Part shown: positions 55,872-64,000 of the stretch, piece after piece
Layout: the number at the start of each line of letters is the position of its first letter
Position numbering within the stretch: the first letter of the stretch is position 1
Translations under genes and position numbers: made by a program
The notes under the pieces: model-generated
What the model saw: only the letters and a program-made list of their open reading frames with translations
Told to the model about the DNA's origin: nothing
The model's database searches: none
Assembly: GCA_017640725.1 (NCBI GenBank)
Contig: JAEPQB010000001.1
Location: 744,001-808,000, forward strand
Direction of reading: 5' to 3'
From: Kordiimonadaceae bacterium
Lineage (GTDB): Bacteria > Pseudomonadota > Alphaproteobacteria > Sphingomonadales > Kordiimonadaceae
Length of the DNA: 64,000 nucleotides

Positions 55872-55907
55872 AAAAAAAGAGGCCACCGCCAAATGGTCGG
55901 CGATGGC
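55872..55907 (-). terminator. Terminator after the TerB-like gene
   Basis: On the minus strand GCCATCGCC / GGCGGTGGC (9 pairs, one mismatch) is followed by CTC and seven T. It ends about 30 bases past the TerB-like stop. Confidence 0.7.
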
Positions 55908-55937
55908 ACCTAATCGTTCAATCGCTTACTAATTCAG

Positions 55938-56393
55938 TTAGCGGGTGATGGTATCACCTGCAAGACCAGCCAGTTCCGCTGGCGTAAGTCCAAGTGCTTC
56001 AACGACTTCATTGAAAAAGTCCACCTCAAACGGACTGACTTTTCCATCGACTTTAATGAGCTTTCCAAGGGAGCTAACTACAAGCTGACGATCTTCCACA
56101 TCGATCCGTCCGGCTACTTTTTGCAGATAACGCTTGAGGCTGGCCTCTTTGAAAAGATCAGAAATTGCGGCAATCCGGATGTCCTGCGGGCTGACTTCTG
56201 AGCCCGTAGCCTCTTTGATAATGGCTTGAACGCTCGCCACCTCTACCGAGTCGATATTGCAATCAGCGCTGGTTGCGCGTGCCAACGTCATCAGCAAGAC
56301 CTCTTCAACCAGCTCTTTTTTCTCTTCAGCAGACAACTCTTTGTCGGCCAAGTTGAACATTTCCATGATTCGACTGAGATTAGAGATGCTCAT
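55938..56393 (-). CDS. TerB-like (tellurite-resistance/DjlA N-terminal fold) protein
   Basis: The 151-residue acidic all-helical protein fits the TerB/metal-binding helical family: VEEVLLMTLARATSADCNIDSVEVASVQAII, then LVVSSLGKLIKVDGKVSPFEVDFFNEVVEALGL in short pieces, with Asp and Glu residues in the two helix-loop-helix repeats (ADCNIDSVE, VDGKVSPFE). Members occur in tellurite and phage-defence operons or as stand-alone proteins. Here it is alone, with its own terminator and AAGGA site, so no resistance role should be assumed. Confidence 0.75.
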   Translation of the reverse strand: MSISNLSRIMEMFNLADKELSAEEKKELVEEVLLMTLARATSADCNIDSVEVASVQAIIKEATGSEVSPQDIRIAAISDLFKEASLKRYLQKVAGRIDVEDRQLVVSSLGKLIKVDGKVSPFEVDFFNEVVEALGLTPAELAGLAGDTITR

Positions 56394-56605
56394 TACTTTA
56401 TCCTTCCCCTAATGGATAGTAGCCACCCTGCAGGCGGCTGGTCTGAACAACCATGCGTCAGACACCCTAGAATCTTGTTATGCTGGCGACCCGCCAACTT
56501 TCATTCACCAAATACCAGCCCAAAACGGCCCCCGGGTCAAGCCGAAGTCTGGCCTAATTCAATAATATTCTCAATTCGACCGGTTTGGATAAGCAATAGC
56601 CACCA

Positions 56606-57571
56606 TCAGGAGAGCATTCCTTCAGTCATATCCCATAGTTTTGCTGCGCTTTCGTCGTTCACAGCCCACGGTGCAACATGAACGAATCTGGGCGATTCTT
56701 CGGTTTGCAGGTCCGCAACATCACAATCTTCGCAGTAAACACCACCATGTCCCTCCAGCAAACTAGAGGTTGCGCACCAAATGCTTGTGGCAGCACCACC
56801 AGCTGGCGTTTTGAATATTTTTGCCGCTTGTTCTGTCAGCTTGCCATTCTCATCGGTCCAGCCAAATGCCATCATTTCTTCATTCGGCAAGTGGCGCTGC
56901 AATGGGGTCATAATACCGCCAGGGTGCACGGATGTAGCGAGCAAACCTTCCCCCGCATACCTCTGGTGAAGGCCGAGCGCAAACAAAGCGTTAGCAGTTT
57001 TAGCTTGACCGTACGCCGTCCATTTTTCGTAAGTTCCGTTTTCGAAATGAACGTCATCCCATAGTATATCGCTACGCTTGTGAGCTGCAGAAGACAAACT
57101 CACCACACGCGGTGCTGCTGATTTCAACAGTGCAGGCAGCAGTGCTTTTGTCATGGCAAAATGACCTAAATGGTTGGTCGCAAACTGAAGCTCCCAGCCC
57201 GGCCCGACCCGTGTTTCCGGGCAGGCCATGATGCCAGCGTTATTGATCAGGATATCGAGCGGCTGGCCATCCTCAACGAAGTCGGCCCCAAAAGCCGTTG
57301 CACTGGCAACATCAGACAGGTCAAGCTTGGCAACCCGTGCCTGACTGCCGAATTCGGCCACGGCTTCTGCGGCCACATCCGGGCGGCGCGCAGGTACGGT
57401 AACATGGGCTCCAGCTCGCACCAGCGCCCGAACAGTTTCCAGGCCAAGGCCAGAATAGCCGCCCGTTACCACAGCGCGTTTTCCATTCAAATCAATGCCG
57501 TCAACCACCTCCAGGGCAGTTGATCCGTGCCCAAACGGCGAGCCAAGCTTTTTTTGATCTTCTGCAGCCAT
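56606..57571 (-). CDS. Short-chain dehydrogenase/reductase, retinol-dehydrogenase-like
   Basis: The 321-residue SDR has the nucleotide loop TGGYSGLG (about 37-44), NNAGIMACPE, the catalytic Ser in VVSLSSAAHKRSD, and a modified Tyr motif: EKWTAYGQAKTANALFAL (YxxxK). The long C-terminus with SIWCATSSLLEGHGGVYCEDCDVA is seen in WWOX/retinol-dehydrogenase-like SDRs. Substrate unknown. GGGAG precedes the ATG. It is divergent from the unknown gene at 57719. Confidence 0.9.
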   Translation of the reverse strand: MAAEDQKKLGSPFGHGSTALEVVDGIDLNGKRAVVTGGYSGLGLETVRALVRAGAHVTVPARRPDVAAEAVAEFGSQARVAKLDLSDVASATAFGADFVEDGQPLDILINNAGIMACPETRVGPGWELQFATNHLGHFAMTKALLPALLKSAAPRVVSLSSAAHKRSDILWDDVHFENGTYEKWTAYGQAKTANALFALGLHQRYAGEGLLATSVHPGGIMTPLQRHLPNEEMMAFGWTDENGKLTEQAAKIFKTPAGGAATSIWCATSSLLEGHGGVYCEDCDVADLQTEESPRFVHVAPWAVNDESAAKLWDMTEGMLS

Positions 57572-57718
57572 TTTAATCTCCCTCGGAATTTAAGGGTAAG
57601 CCCGCAGCATATTTTTTCAATAAATTGCCGGTCAACCAGTGGCAAAACCTTGTTTTGCATGCCCTCTACCGCCATGTAAAAAAGCTGACATGACCAGTTA
57701 ACGGGGAGACTGAGAGTT

Positions 57719-58228
57719 ATGAACCGCCGCCGCTTGCCAGATATATTTGAAGATGTTCGCCAAAAACTCCTGGGAGGAGAAAGCACTGCCACCTGGAGCG
57801 AAAACGCAACATCAGCCTATTCCGCGACAGTGGAAGGGCTGAAAGAATTCAGCGGTGACACACTGAGCAAAACCGCAGCACGGTTTAACGAAGCCCTGCC
57901 CTATATCGAGCGCGCTGGCTATGTCGTTACTGAAATTGAGGTTGGTTTGGGTCTATCGCCGAAGGTGGTTCCGCATCTACGCCTTCACGAGCAAATCAGC
58001 GAAGAAGAAAAAGCGGCATTGCTGGAGGAAACCCAAGATAAAAAGCTCGTAAACACCATATTGGGGTCGCTGTTTCGTGCCAGCGCAGCCCGAAGCAAAC
58101 TAAATTTCAACAAATTCCACTTCAGCGATATCGAACTTGAACTGAGTATTCTCCCAACAGTTGTTCTCAAGTTTAAGCCCAATAACGGAGAGCCTATGCC
58201 TGAATTGGAAGGCCCGGCGGAAACTTAG
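57719..58228 (+). CDS. Conserved-looking protein of unknown function
   Basis: The 169-residue protein starts after GGGGAG. No signal peptide or membrane helix. The predicted helix-rich N-terminus is followed by GYVVTEIEVGLGLSPKVVPHLRLHEQIS, a helical middle and the strands FHFSDIELELSILPTVVLKF near the C-terminus. I recognise no family. Its 3' end overlaps the convergent gamma-carbonic-anhydrase-like gene by four bases. Confidence 0.62.
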   Translation: MNRRRLPDIFEDVRQKLLGGESTATWSENATSAYSATVEGLKEFSGDTLSKTAARFNEALPYIERAGYVVTEIEVGLGLSPKVVPHLRLHEQISEEEKAALLEETQDKKLVNTILGSLFRASAARSKLNFNKFHFSDIELELSILPTVVLKFKPNNGEPMPELEGPAET

Positions 58229-58773
58229 TTTCCAGCCAAGTCTTCAACAGCTTTTTTATGAGCGTGTGCTTCATGCACATAGTGCTGGGCCCCCATCAGC
58301 ATCATTCGGTCTTCACCATCCTTCAGGTCGCGGAATTTTTTGGCGGGCAGCCCGGCCCACATCTCACCGGAAGGCAGCCGCTTGCCGGCACCCAGGAAGG
58401 CGCCAGCCGCGAGAAAACCAGAAGACTCAACAACAGCGCCATCAAGCACTGTTGCACACATTCCAATGAAACCCCGGTCCTCAATGGTACATCCGTGCAG
58501 CATGCATTTATGGCCAATCAGGGCATCCTCGCCAATCAGGCAAGGCGTACCACCAACATCCGGAACATCGACGTGAATGATGGTACCGTCCTGGATGTTG
58601 CTGCGGGCGCCGACAACAATTTTGTTACAGTCAGCGCGAAGGACCGATCCGTACCAAATGCTGGCATCTTCCCCAATTTCCACATCACCGATGATCACGG
58701 CACCAGGTGCAATGAATGCGCTTTCATGAATGACAGGGGTTTTGCCGCCGAACGGCAGGATAAGCGGTTCCAT
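58225..58773 (-). CDS. Gamma carbonic anhydrase family protein
   Basis: The 182-residue left-handed beta-helix protein of the YrdA/PaaY group starts at ATG 58773 (AGAGG at eight bases). Hexapeptide repeats run from AFIAPGAVIIGDVEIGEDASIWYGSVLR on. The zinc-ligand histidines are in GTIIHVD, IGHKCMLHGC (two). Members act as carbonic anhydrase or as metal-dependent enzymes of unclear role. The trimeric fold is expected. Between the sterol-desaturase gene and the unknown at 57719. Confidence 0.92.
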   Translation of the reverse strand: MEPLILPFGGKTPVIHESAFIAPGAVIIGDVEIGEDASIWYGSVLRADCNKIVVGARSNIQDGTIIHVDVPDVGGTPCLIGEDALIGHKCMLHGCTIEDRGFIGMCATVLDGAVVESSGFLAAGAFLGAGKRLPSGEMWAGLPAKKFRDLKDGEDRMMLMGAQHYVHEAHAHKKAVEDLAGN

Positions 58774-58828
58774 ACAGTGAGCCTCTGATCTGAATTGATG
58801 TTCCACACTATATGGGCCGGGAAGGGTG

Positions 58829-58848
58829 CCTGGGCAAGCAAGCCCAGG
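58829..58848. repeat. Perfect hairpin in the 84-base gap
   Basis: CCTGGGC-AAGCAA-GCCCAGG, 7-base arms, 10 bases past the sterol-desaturase-family stop. It has the position of a terminator but no U-run on either strand. Confidence 0.4.
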
Positions 58849-58857
58849 AGAAGGTTC

Positions 58858-59697
58858 TTATTCCGCTGGTTTCAGAGGAGTGGGCTTGGTCTCTACTGTG
58901 CCCGTAGCAGCGCCGACCAAAGGCCAAAGCATCAACTGCGTGCCGGATACCTCGTTGATATTCTCCACACCATACTCCGGTGGATAGCGCCGCGTGATTT
59001 TCGCAGTGCCGAAAATCACGTCCCACAGGAAAAAGAAATTGCCGAAGTTGCCTTTATAGTTGGTTACACCGTCTGATTTGTGGCGGCCGTGATGCGCAGA
59101 ATGTGTGGCTGGCGTCGAAATAGTGCGCTCAATTACCCACATCAAAGGCGATAACCATTTGATTTTGTAAAACGGCTCATCCCAATGCACGCTTGAGTGC
59201 GCACCAATAATCACAATGCTTTTGCCAACCGCATAGAAGGCATACACCTCACCGCCACCCAAATAGACGAGCAGACCCGTAATCCAGAGGCTGGGCATTG
59301 GTAGGTAATAGAACAGACCGTTGCGATAGGTGATGCGGACATTCAGATAGTCCGCGTCATGATGCACGCGGTGCAGGTTGTAAAGCATCGGGAAAGAGTG
59401 GCTGGCCCGGTGCCACCAATATTGCATCATATCATCGCCGACCATGAACAACAGCCAGAAAGCCCAGAACGGCAGCCCTGCCAGAGCGTCTGCTTGCGCC
59501 GGGAACAAGTAGGCCGCCAAACTGGCACCCGCTAAAATCACGAGCGGCACACTGATAAAAAACACATTTACGGTCGAGAAAAGCTCGATAAAAACATCGC
59601 GTGTTTTGGTATTTTCCTTTTCAAGGAAACGCCCTGCCAAAATCTCCAGCAAAACTACAATCAACCAAGCAATGAATATGATCGCTGCACTTTCCAT
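58858..59697 (-). CDS. Sterol desaturase/fatty acid hydroxylase family protein
   Basis: Di-iron integral membrane oxygenase of 279 residues with about four to five TM segments. The eight-histidine signature is visible as three boxes: WWHRASH, LHRVHHDADY and THSAHHGRH, with another His in GAHSSVHWDEPF. The natural substrate is unknown; such bacterial proteins act on lipids, carotenoids or sterol-like compounds. GGGAG precedes the ATG. Divergent from a LysR regulator across 92 bases, so it is the obvious target of that regulator. Confidence 0.9.
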   Translation of the reverse strand: MESAAIIFIAWLIVVLLEILAGRFLEKENTKTRDVFIELFSTVNVFFISVPLVILAGASLAAYLFPAQADALAGLPFWAFWLLFMVGDDMMQYWWHRASHSFPMLYNLHRVHHDADYLNVRITYRNGLFYYLPMPSLWITGLLVYLGGGEVYAFYAVGKSIVIIGAHSSVHWDEPFYKIKWLSPLMWVIERTISTPATHSAHHGRHKSDGVTNYKGNFGNFFFLWDVIFGTAKITRRYPPEYGVENINEVSGTQLMLWPLVGAATGTVETKPTPLKPAE

Positions 59698-59789
59698 CGT
59701 CTCTCTCCCATTTCTTTGGACAGAATACGCTGGCCCAGAGATAGAAAAAAGTGATATATACTTATTGAAATATAACTAGTGGTGATATT

Positions 59790-60689
59790 TTGTTGGACAT
59801 CAGGCATTTGCGCCATCTGGTGGCGGTTGCAGAAGAAGGCACGCTGCAAAAAGCATCGGAGCGCTTGTTTATCACTCAGCCGGCGCTTACCAAGAGCCTG
59901 CATGCGCTTGAAGACCATTTGGCGGCGGAACTGTTCACCCGGTCCGGTCGCCGCCTGCAACTGACCGAACTTGGCCATCAACTGGTTGATCATGGCCGCG
60001 AAATCCTGCGGTCGGTTACTGATACAGAAAAAATGGTGGCTAATTGGGGCGCAGGCACCTCAGGCCAGATCACGGTCGGGCTTGGACCCGCCTACACGGT
60101 TTTGCTCTCGGAACATTTGATCCAGACAGTGGTGCAAGACTTCGAATCCGTCCAGCTTCGGCTTGAAACTGGCGATACCGAAAGCCTCGTATCCCGCCTT
60201 TTGGATGACACGATTGACCTCGCGGTCTGTGACTTGGCTGTACCACCAACGGGTAGCGCGCTTCATGTTGTTGACTTACCAGCGCAACCCATTGTCGCGC
60301 TTGTGCGGGCTGATCATCCTCTGACAAAAGCTGAAGCACCCTCACTAATGGACCTGGATGGCTTCCCGGTGGGTCACAGCCCTGCACCGGCACAGTTTGC
60401 CTCAATCGGCACCGGGCTGGCGGCCCTAACCCGTGGGGCCAGCCTGTGCCTAAGCGAGCATTATGATGCCCTCGTTGGCACCTCGCGTACATCTGACCTA
60501 GTGACCTTGTTGCCGCTCAATCTTGCACAAACCTACCTGCAAGAGCCCGGCCTCACGATAGTTGAACTGTCTGGCATCCCTCAGGCGTCCATGCCAAAAA
60601 TCCTGTACCGCGCGGGTGCACAAAAATTCTCTGCGCTTGGCTACCGACTGATTGAGCACATCAGCACAAAGTTTGCACAGGTTCCCTAA
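59790..60689 (+). CDS. LysR-family transcriptional regulator
   Basis: The 299-residue activator has the winged helix-turn-helix LRHLVAVAEEGTLQKASERLFITQPALTKSLHALE in short form (residues 6-40), then the type II effector-binding domain beginning GQITVGLGPAYTVLL. The start is one of two adjacent TTG codons (59790 or 59793), since no ATG lies near and GGTGAT is just upstream. The divergent interval holds two GTGATAT direct repeats (59751 and 59782, 31 bases apart) that may be its binding site. Target probably the sterol-desaturase-family gene. Confidence 0.92.
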   Translation: MLDIRHLRHLVAVAEEGTLQKASERLFITQPALTKSLHALEDHLAAELFTRSGRRLQLTELGHQLVDHGREILRSVTDTEKMVANWGAGTSGQITVGLGPAYTVLLSEHLIQTVVQDFESVQLRLETGDTESLVSRLLDDTIDLAVCDLAVPPTGSALHVVDLPAQPIVALVRADHPLTKAEAPSLMDLDGFPVGHSPAPAQFASIGTGLAALTRGASLCLSEHYDALVGTSRTSDLVTLLPLNLAQTYLQEPGLTIVELSGIPQASMPKILYRAGAQKFSALGYRLIEHISTKFAQVP

Positions 60690-60698
60690 AAAGCGGTT

Positions 60699-61061
60699 TC
60701 AAGCCTGGCATCTGGCTTTCTCAGCCTCGAGCTGGGTTCTTGTATCAACGATACTGTGCATAAGCTGCTCGAAAAGTTTGTTGGGACCGGCTTGCTCATT
60801 ACCGGCCGAACTTTCTATTTTTTCAGGCACGCTTTTGATCTGAATTTGCAAGGTTTCTAATGTTGTTTCTAGCTCCGCAATCCGCCTACTGCATGGCTTC
60901 GAGGTGGATACGGAAACAGTTTGCGTATTGTTACCTCCCGCAAACACAGACCTTGCTTCTTTGTGTGTCGGTGCTGCCACTTCATACACCTTCAAGCCCG
61001 CGAGCACAGCCAAAGACGCCGCGATCACGCCCAAACAGATTTTACTGAAAGTATCCTGCAC
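60699..61061 (-). CDS. Small membrane-anchored coiled-coil protein
   Basis: The 120-residue protein with a GTG start (GGGGAT upstream). A TM/signal anchor (about 8-26, LGVIAASLAVLAGLKVYEV) is followed by a short Ser/Thr linker and a helical, probably coiled-coil C-terminal half (IAELETTLETLQIQIKSVPEKIE). There are two cysteines (KPCSRR and RCQA). No family recognised. Converges with the LysR gene by nine bases. Confidence 0.55.
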   Translation of the reverse strand: MQDTFSKICLGVIAASLAVLAGLKVYEVAAPTHKEARSVFAGGNNTQTVSVSTSKPCSRRIAELETTLETLQIQIKSVPEKIESSAGNEQAGPNKLFEQLMHSIVDTRTQLEAEKARCQA

Positions 61062-61236
61062 AGCTCATCCCCAATTTTTCGGTCCATATGTGAACCAAAG
61101 CCTAGTCAATGCATGTTCGTATGCAAGGCACAATAAGGTAATTATGCGTGAATTCACAAAAAGCTGCATTTATGTCTGGCAATTTTATGCGCAATGCCCA
61201 CTTGGAGGTAACAACCCATAAAACAGCGAGGAAATG

Positions 61237-61860
61237 ATGGGATCATCAGCTAAATTCTGGGACAAAATCGCCCAGAAATATGCTGCTCAGCCAATTAAGG
61301 ATGAGCAGGCATACGCCAAAAAACTGGAAATCACCCAGGGCTATTTCTCACCAGATATGAGCATTTTGGAAATCGGATGTGGCACCGGTTCAACGGCCAT
61401 CAAGCATGCACCGCATGTCAGTCAAATTAGGGCCGTTGATGTTTCGCCCAAAATGCTTGAAGTCGCACACGACCGCGCGGCAGAAGCCGGTGTCAGCAAT
61501 GTGACGTTTGAATGTAGTACCGTCGAAGATATGGACCTCAAACCGGAAAGCTATGATATGGCGCTCGCGCTCTCGATCCTGCATTTGCTTGAGGACCGGC
61601 AAACTGCAATACAGCGTATTTTTGCGGCTCTCAAACCGGGCGGGCGGTTTGTCACCTCAACCGTGTGCGTCAAAGATGGTTTTGGTTTGCTGGGTATGCT
61701 GATCCCGGTGATGCAATTTATTGGCATGGCCCCTTTTGTTGCCAAATTTACCGCCACTGAACTGGAAGCCGACTTTATAAAAGCGGGCTTTGAGGTGGAG
61801 ATGAACACCAAACCGGGCCACAAAGGCGTCGCCTTTATGGTGCTAAAGAAACCGCAATAG
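61237..61860 (+). CDS. Class I SAM-dependent methyltransferase
   Basis: The 207-residue cytoplasmic methyltransferase starts at the second of two adjacent ATGs because GAGG is too close to the first. The SAM loop is ILEIGCGTGSTAIKHA, followed by VRAVDVSPKMLEVA-like IRAVDVSPKMLEVAHDRA (motif II), YDMALALSILHLLED (motif IV) and LKPGGRFVTSTVC (motif VI). It resembles UbiE/Methyltransf_11 proteins; the acceptor is unknown. It is transcribed toward the tRNA-Leu gene on the opposite strand. Confidence 0.9.
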   Translation: MGSSAKFWDKIAQKYAAQPIKDEQAYAKKLEITQGYFSPDMSILEIGCGTGSTAIKHAPHVSQIRAVDVSPKMLEVAHDRAAEAGVSNVTFECSTVEDMDLKPESYDMALALSILHLLEDRQTAIQRIFAALKPGGRFVTSTVCVKDGFGLLGMLIPVMQFIGMAPFVAKFTATELEADFIKAGFEVEMNTKPGHKGVAFMVLKKPQ

Positions 61861-61869
61861 ACAGTAAAA

Positions 61870-61956
61870 TGGTGCCCCCGGTCGGAATCGAACCGACACT
61901 CCCGAAAGGGAACGGGATTTTGAATCCCGCGCGTCTACCAGTTCCGCCACAGGGGC
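61870..61956 (-). tRNA. tRNA-Leu (CAA)
   Basis: The 87-base gene on the minus strand includes an encoded CCA end. The acceptor stem GCCCCTG pairs with CGGGGGC; the anticodon stem-loop GGGA-TTCAAAA-TCCC places CAA at 34-36 for UUG codons. A long variable arm (CGTTCCCTTTCGGGAGT region) and the T-loop GGTTCGATTCC confirm a type II leucine tRNA. D-loop AACTGGTAGACGC is standard. Confidence 0.97.
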
Positions 61957-62066
61957 CTGTGAGGAATGCTTGCAAAAGCGAAGCGCATCATACTCAGCCA
62001 AGTGCCGCCGTCAAGCACGCATTCTCAACAGATATGCGTGCTGGCATTAGGTAAGGCGGCCCCCGC

Positions 62067-62975
62067 CTAAAAACTGATCCAAAACTTCTCAGGAATATTG
62101 CGGATGCGCTCGCTAAGATCCGGGTTTTCAAGTGAAAACACCAGCGGCCTGTGATGGCGCAGCTCCCCTAGGCCCTGCAGAATGCTGGGGTGACTGTTGA
62201 AATAAGTTTCAAAAGCACCGCTTTCATAGGCGGCCAACAAACCTTCCTCGATGATGCGAGCGCGGCTTTCATCATCGGGGCCGGTGTAAAAAAAGCTGTC
62301 GAACCGATAACTCAACATGACAGAGGGTTCGATCACGAGGGGGTTCGTCACGCCGCCCTCAGCATTGCCGCCTGCCAAGTTCCTCAACTCCTGTGAGACC
62401 TCTTGTACACTGCGGGGATAAGCCACAAACCGGCCCCGTCTTAGCATCGGGTACAGTTGACTTTTTTCGCCCGTCACCACCTTCAAACCGGAATGTCGCA
62501 TGATCTCAGTATCCGGCCATGATGGGCTGGAGCCAAAAGTGATTTTCCACTGCAGCGAGTCAAAATTATCTATGTCTGAGAATAGGTGCAAATTACTACG
62601 CTTAACCACCAACAGACGATAACCCAACAATCCGCGTGTCAGCGGAATGGGGACCAAGGTTAACCGCTTCTCTCGGGATCGGCTGTTACCGCTGTCGATC
62701 ACATTGAACACGGCTGATCCAGCGGCAAGTGCGCGAATTGCGCGGCTGCGGTTCACGTCAAAATACACCACCTCCATCGTATGGTCGCCGGCAGCTTGTT
62801 CAAGGGCAAGCCGCAACAAGCCAACGCGGTAGTCGTCACGCGACTGGTTGGCCGGGTCAACGCCCAGAATGAAATGCTCGGAATGACTTTCGCTCGTGAT
62901 ACTCAGGAAACCGCAAAAAACCACCAGCAACGCTGATAGAATTCTTTTCATTACAAATCGACCCTGTCGCATCAT
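62067..62975 (-). CDS. Periplasmic solute-binding-like protein
   Basis: The 302-residue secreted protein. The first ATG at 62975 has GAGG at seven bases; an internal ATG at 62951 also starts a good signal peptide (MKRILSALLVVFCGFLSITS). The mature part has the type II periplasmic-binding look: HFILGVDPANQSRDDYRVGLLRLALEQAAGDHTMEVVYFD in pieces, NVIDSGNSRSREKRL, LLGYRLLVVKRSNLHLF and LNPLVIEPS-like TNPLVIEPSVMLSYRFDSFFY. No ABC membrane or ATPase gene is adjacent. A sensor or chaperone role is as likely as transport. Confidence 0.7.
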   Translation of the reverse strand: MMRQGRFVMKRILSALLVVFCGFLSITSESHSEHFILGVDPANQSRDDYRVGLLRLALEQAAGDHTMEVVYFDVNRSRAIRALAAGSAVFNVIDSGNSRSREKRLTLVPIPLTRGLLGYRLLVVKRSNLHLFSDIDNFDSLQWKITFGSSPSWPDTEIMRHSGLKVVTGEKSQLYPMLRRGRFVAYPRSVQEVSQELRNLAGGNAEGGVTNPLVIEPSVMLSYRFDSFFYTGPDDESRARIIEEGLLAAYESGAFETYFNSHPSILQGLGELRHHRPLVFSLENPDLSERIRNIPEKFWISF

Positions 62976-63105
62976 ACGCCTGCCTCATTCGTGAAGCAAA
63001 TTGACGCGTGTCCAACGGCATAGATGTACCAAATAATCACCAAGATTGTATTAACGCATTCTGATTGCTATGCATCGACAGCAACATTTGGCGCGGAGAA
63101 CAAGA

Positions 63106-63684
63106 ATGATCAGGCCACTTTATGATTGGATGATCGAAAAGGCGCAAAGCCCGGCAAGTGAAAAATGGCTGGCCGGCATTTCTTTTGCAGAATCCAGTTT
63201 CTTCCCGATACCGATAGACCTGATGCTGATCCCGATGATTTTGGCGAACCGTGTGAAGGCTTGGCGGCTTGCCACCATCACGCTGATTTTCTCGGTTCTG
63301 GGCGGTGTGGGCGGATATTTGATCGGGGCCTTCTTGTTCGAAACCGTCGGCCAACCCATTGTTGATTTTTATGGCTATCAGGACCAGTTCGCGCGCTTTC
63401 AGGATTATTACGCCGAGTGGGGGATTTTGATTGTTTTGGTTGCTGGCTTCTCCCCGCTTCCGTTTAAGGTGGTTACGATTGCGAGCGGCGTTGTAGGCAT
63501 GAACCCCCTTGTGTTCACACTGGCTGCCATCCCGGCCCGCGGCGCGCGTTTTTACCTGGTTGCAGGCCTGTTGTGGTGGCTTGGTGACCCGATTCGTGAA
63601 TTCATTGAAAAACGTCTCGGCCTGTTTACCGGCGTAATGGCCGCCCTCGGCATCGCAGGCTTTGTCGCGATTAAATATATTTAA
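63106..63684 (+). CDS. YqaA-family VTT-domain membrane protein
   Basis: The 192-residue inner-membrane protein of the SNARE-associated/VTT (DedA-related) superfamily. ATG 63106 follows CGGAG at seven bases. It has about four TM segments with re-entrant loops; landmarks are AESSFFPIPIDLMLIPMI, LGGVGGYLIGAFLFE, and VLVAGFSPLPFKVVTIASGVVGM followed by an Arg (PARGARFYLVAG). DedA relatives translocate lipids or sustain proton motive force; YqaA's own role is not settled. dsbB begins 12 bases downstream. Confidence 0.87.
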   Translation: MIRPLYDWMIEKAQSPASEKWLAGISFAESSFFPIPIDLMLIPMILANRVKAWRLATITLIFSVLGGVGGYLIGAFLFETVGQPIVDFYGYQDQFARFQDYYAEWGILIVLVAGFSPLPFKVVTIASGVVGMNPLVFTLAAIPARGARFYLVAGLLWWLGDPIREFIEKRLGLFTGVMAALGIAGFVAIKYI

Positions 63685-63696
63685 GGCAACAGGTTC

Positions 63697-64000
63697 ATGA
63701 GTAACTCCATATTTTCCCTTCCCAATCGAAACCCGGTTTTGTTTGCCGGTGTTGCGGCTGCCGTAATCCTTGCAAGCGCCTTTGGCTTTCAGTTTTATGG
63801 GTACCACCCCTGCGACATGTGCTGGTGGCAGCGCTATCCTTATATGGTGGCGATGGGTGTTGCGCTTTTTGCAACCGCCGTGCAGAAAATTCCGCAAAAA
63901 TGGATACTCTTCCTGCTGGCCCTCACGTTTGCGGTAGACGCCGGGCTCGCCATGTTTCATGTGGGCGTAGAACAGCGCTGGTGGGAAGGCATCAGCACCT
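63697..64000 (+). CDS. dsbB: Disulfide bond formation protein DsbB, N-terminal part
   Basis: Reading from ATG 63697 gives 101 codons before the window edge: MSNSIFSLPNRNPVLFAGVA, a first TM helix, then GYHPCDMCWWQRYPYM with the redox-active CDMC of the first periplasmic loop, a second TM (AMGVALFATAV), and the start of the third (ILFLLALTFAVDAGLAMFHVGVE in part). DsbB reoxidises DsbA with quinone. Linked to the VTT gene by a 12-base gap. Confidence 0.92.
   Translation, partial: MSNSIFSLPNRNPVLFAGVAAAVILASAFGFQFYGYHPCDMCWWQRYPYMVAMGVALFATAVQKIPQKWILFLLALTFAVDAGLAMFHVGVEQRWWEGIST

Noticed and set aside
63037-63960. 307-codon frame antisense to the VTT gene and dsbB
   Set aside because: Low-complexity basic product; both plus-strand genes carry family motifs and good start signals.
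1-64000. CRISPR array, insertion sequence, prophage or integron
   Set aside because: No regularly spaced repeats, transposase, integrase or phage structural genes were seen on either strand.

Overview
The window looks like ordinary chromosome of an alphaproteobacterium of moderate GC content. The clues are gene order and family content: ffh, rpsP, rimM, trmD, rplS and leuC on one strand; dapF-mtaB-ftsY in a row; a ribosomal protein S16 with a long Ala/Glu tail; a complete Entner-Doudoroff gene set; a fused KorA with KorB; and a TTAA-N7-TTAA box of the CtrA type in front of a chemoreceptor gene. A Kordiimonadales-like lineage is a guess that would need a phylogeny. I saw no prophage, insertion sequence, CRISPR array, rRNA or plasmid gene. 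No interval longer than about 300 bases lacks a gene; the longest (200-240 bases) hold promoters, terminators and palindromes that are listed below.

Layout. 1-8060: leucine synthesis (leuC, partial) and the SRP/ribosome/tRNA-modification block (rplS, trmD, rimM, rpsP, ffh, all minus strand). A 3.5 kb cassette splits the block between rimM and rpsP. It carries a secreted unknown, a SleB-like cell-wall hydrolase, a 4-TM protein, and an HxlR regulator divergent from a MATE pump. 8271-14507: two tandem hybrid histidine kinases, a SLC13/DASS transporter and a sulfotransferase-like protein. 14635-23481 (plus strand): dapF-mtaB-ftsY, a small membrane-anchored unknown, a secreted HExxH protein, a chemoreceptor, a beta-propeller protein and rimO. 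23500-34004: mixed envelope and metabolic genes (orphan FtsX-type permease, solute-binding protein, paraoxonase-like protein, GST, quinoprotein dehydrogenase with a haem domain, LD-carboxypeptidase, CPBP protease). 34060-41112: korB/korA, glutathione reductase, a short-chain dehydrogenase, an alpha-methylacyl-CoA racemase and a MOSC protein.

41116-55081 is the best organised part. A LacI-family gene heads a long minus-strand run: lacI, a divergent PEP-carboxylase homologue, zwf, pgl, edd, eda, then a 4-TM protein coupled to a sodium:solute symporter, photolyase and further genes. Glucokinase is divergent. Between lacI and glk lies an 18-bp perfect palindrome whose two ends are TTGACA -35 boxes facing opposite ways, so one repressor could gate glucose phosphorylation and the whole Entner-Doudoroff route. 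The PEP-carboxylase homologue has replacements at several residues regarded as catalytic, which makes it the most unusual protein here.

55090-64000: a pentapeptide-repeat protein, a TerB-like protein, a short-chain dehydrogenase, a gamma-carbonic anhydrase-like protein, a sterol-desaturase-family protein divergent from a LysR regulator, a methyltransferase, tRNA-Leu(CAA), a solute-binding-like protein, a VTT/YqaA membrane protein and the start of dsbB.
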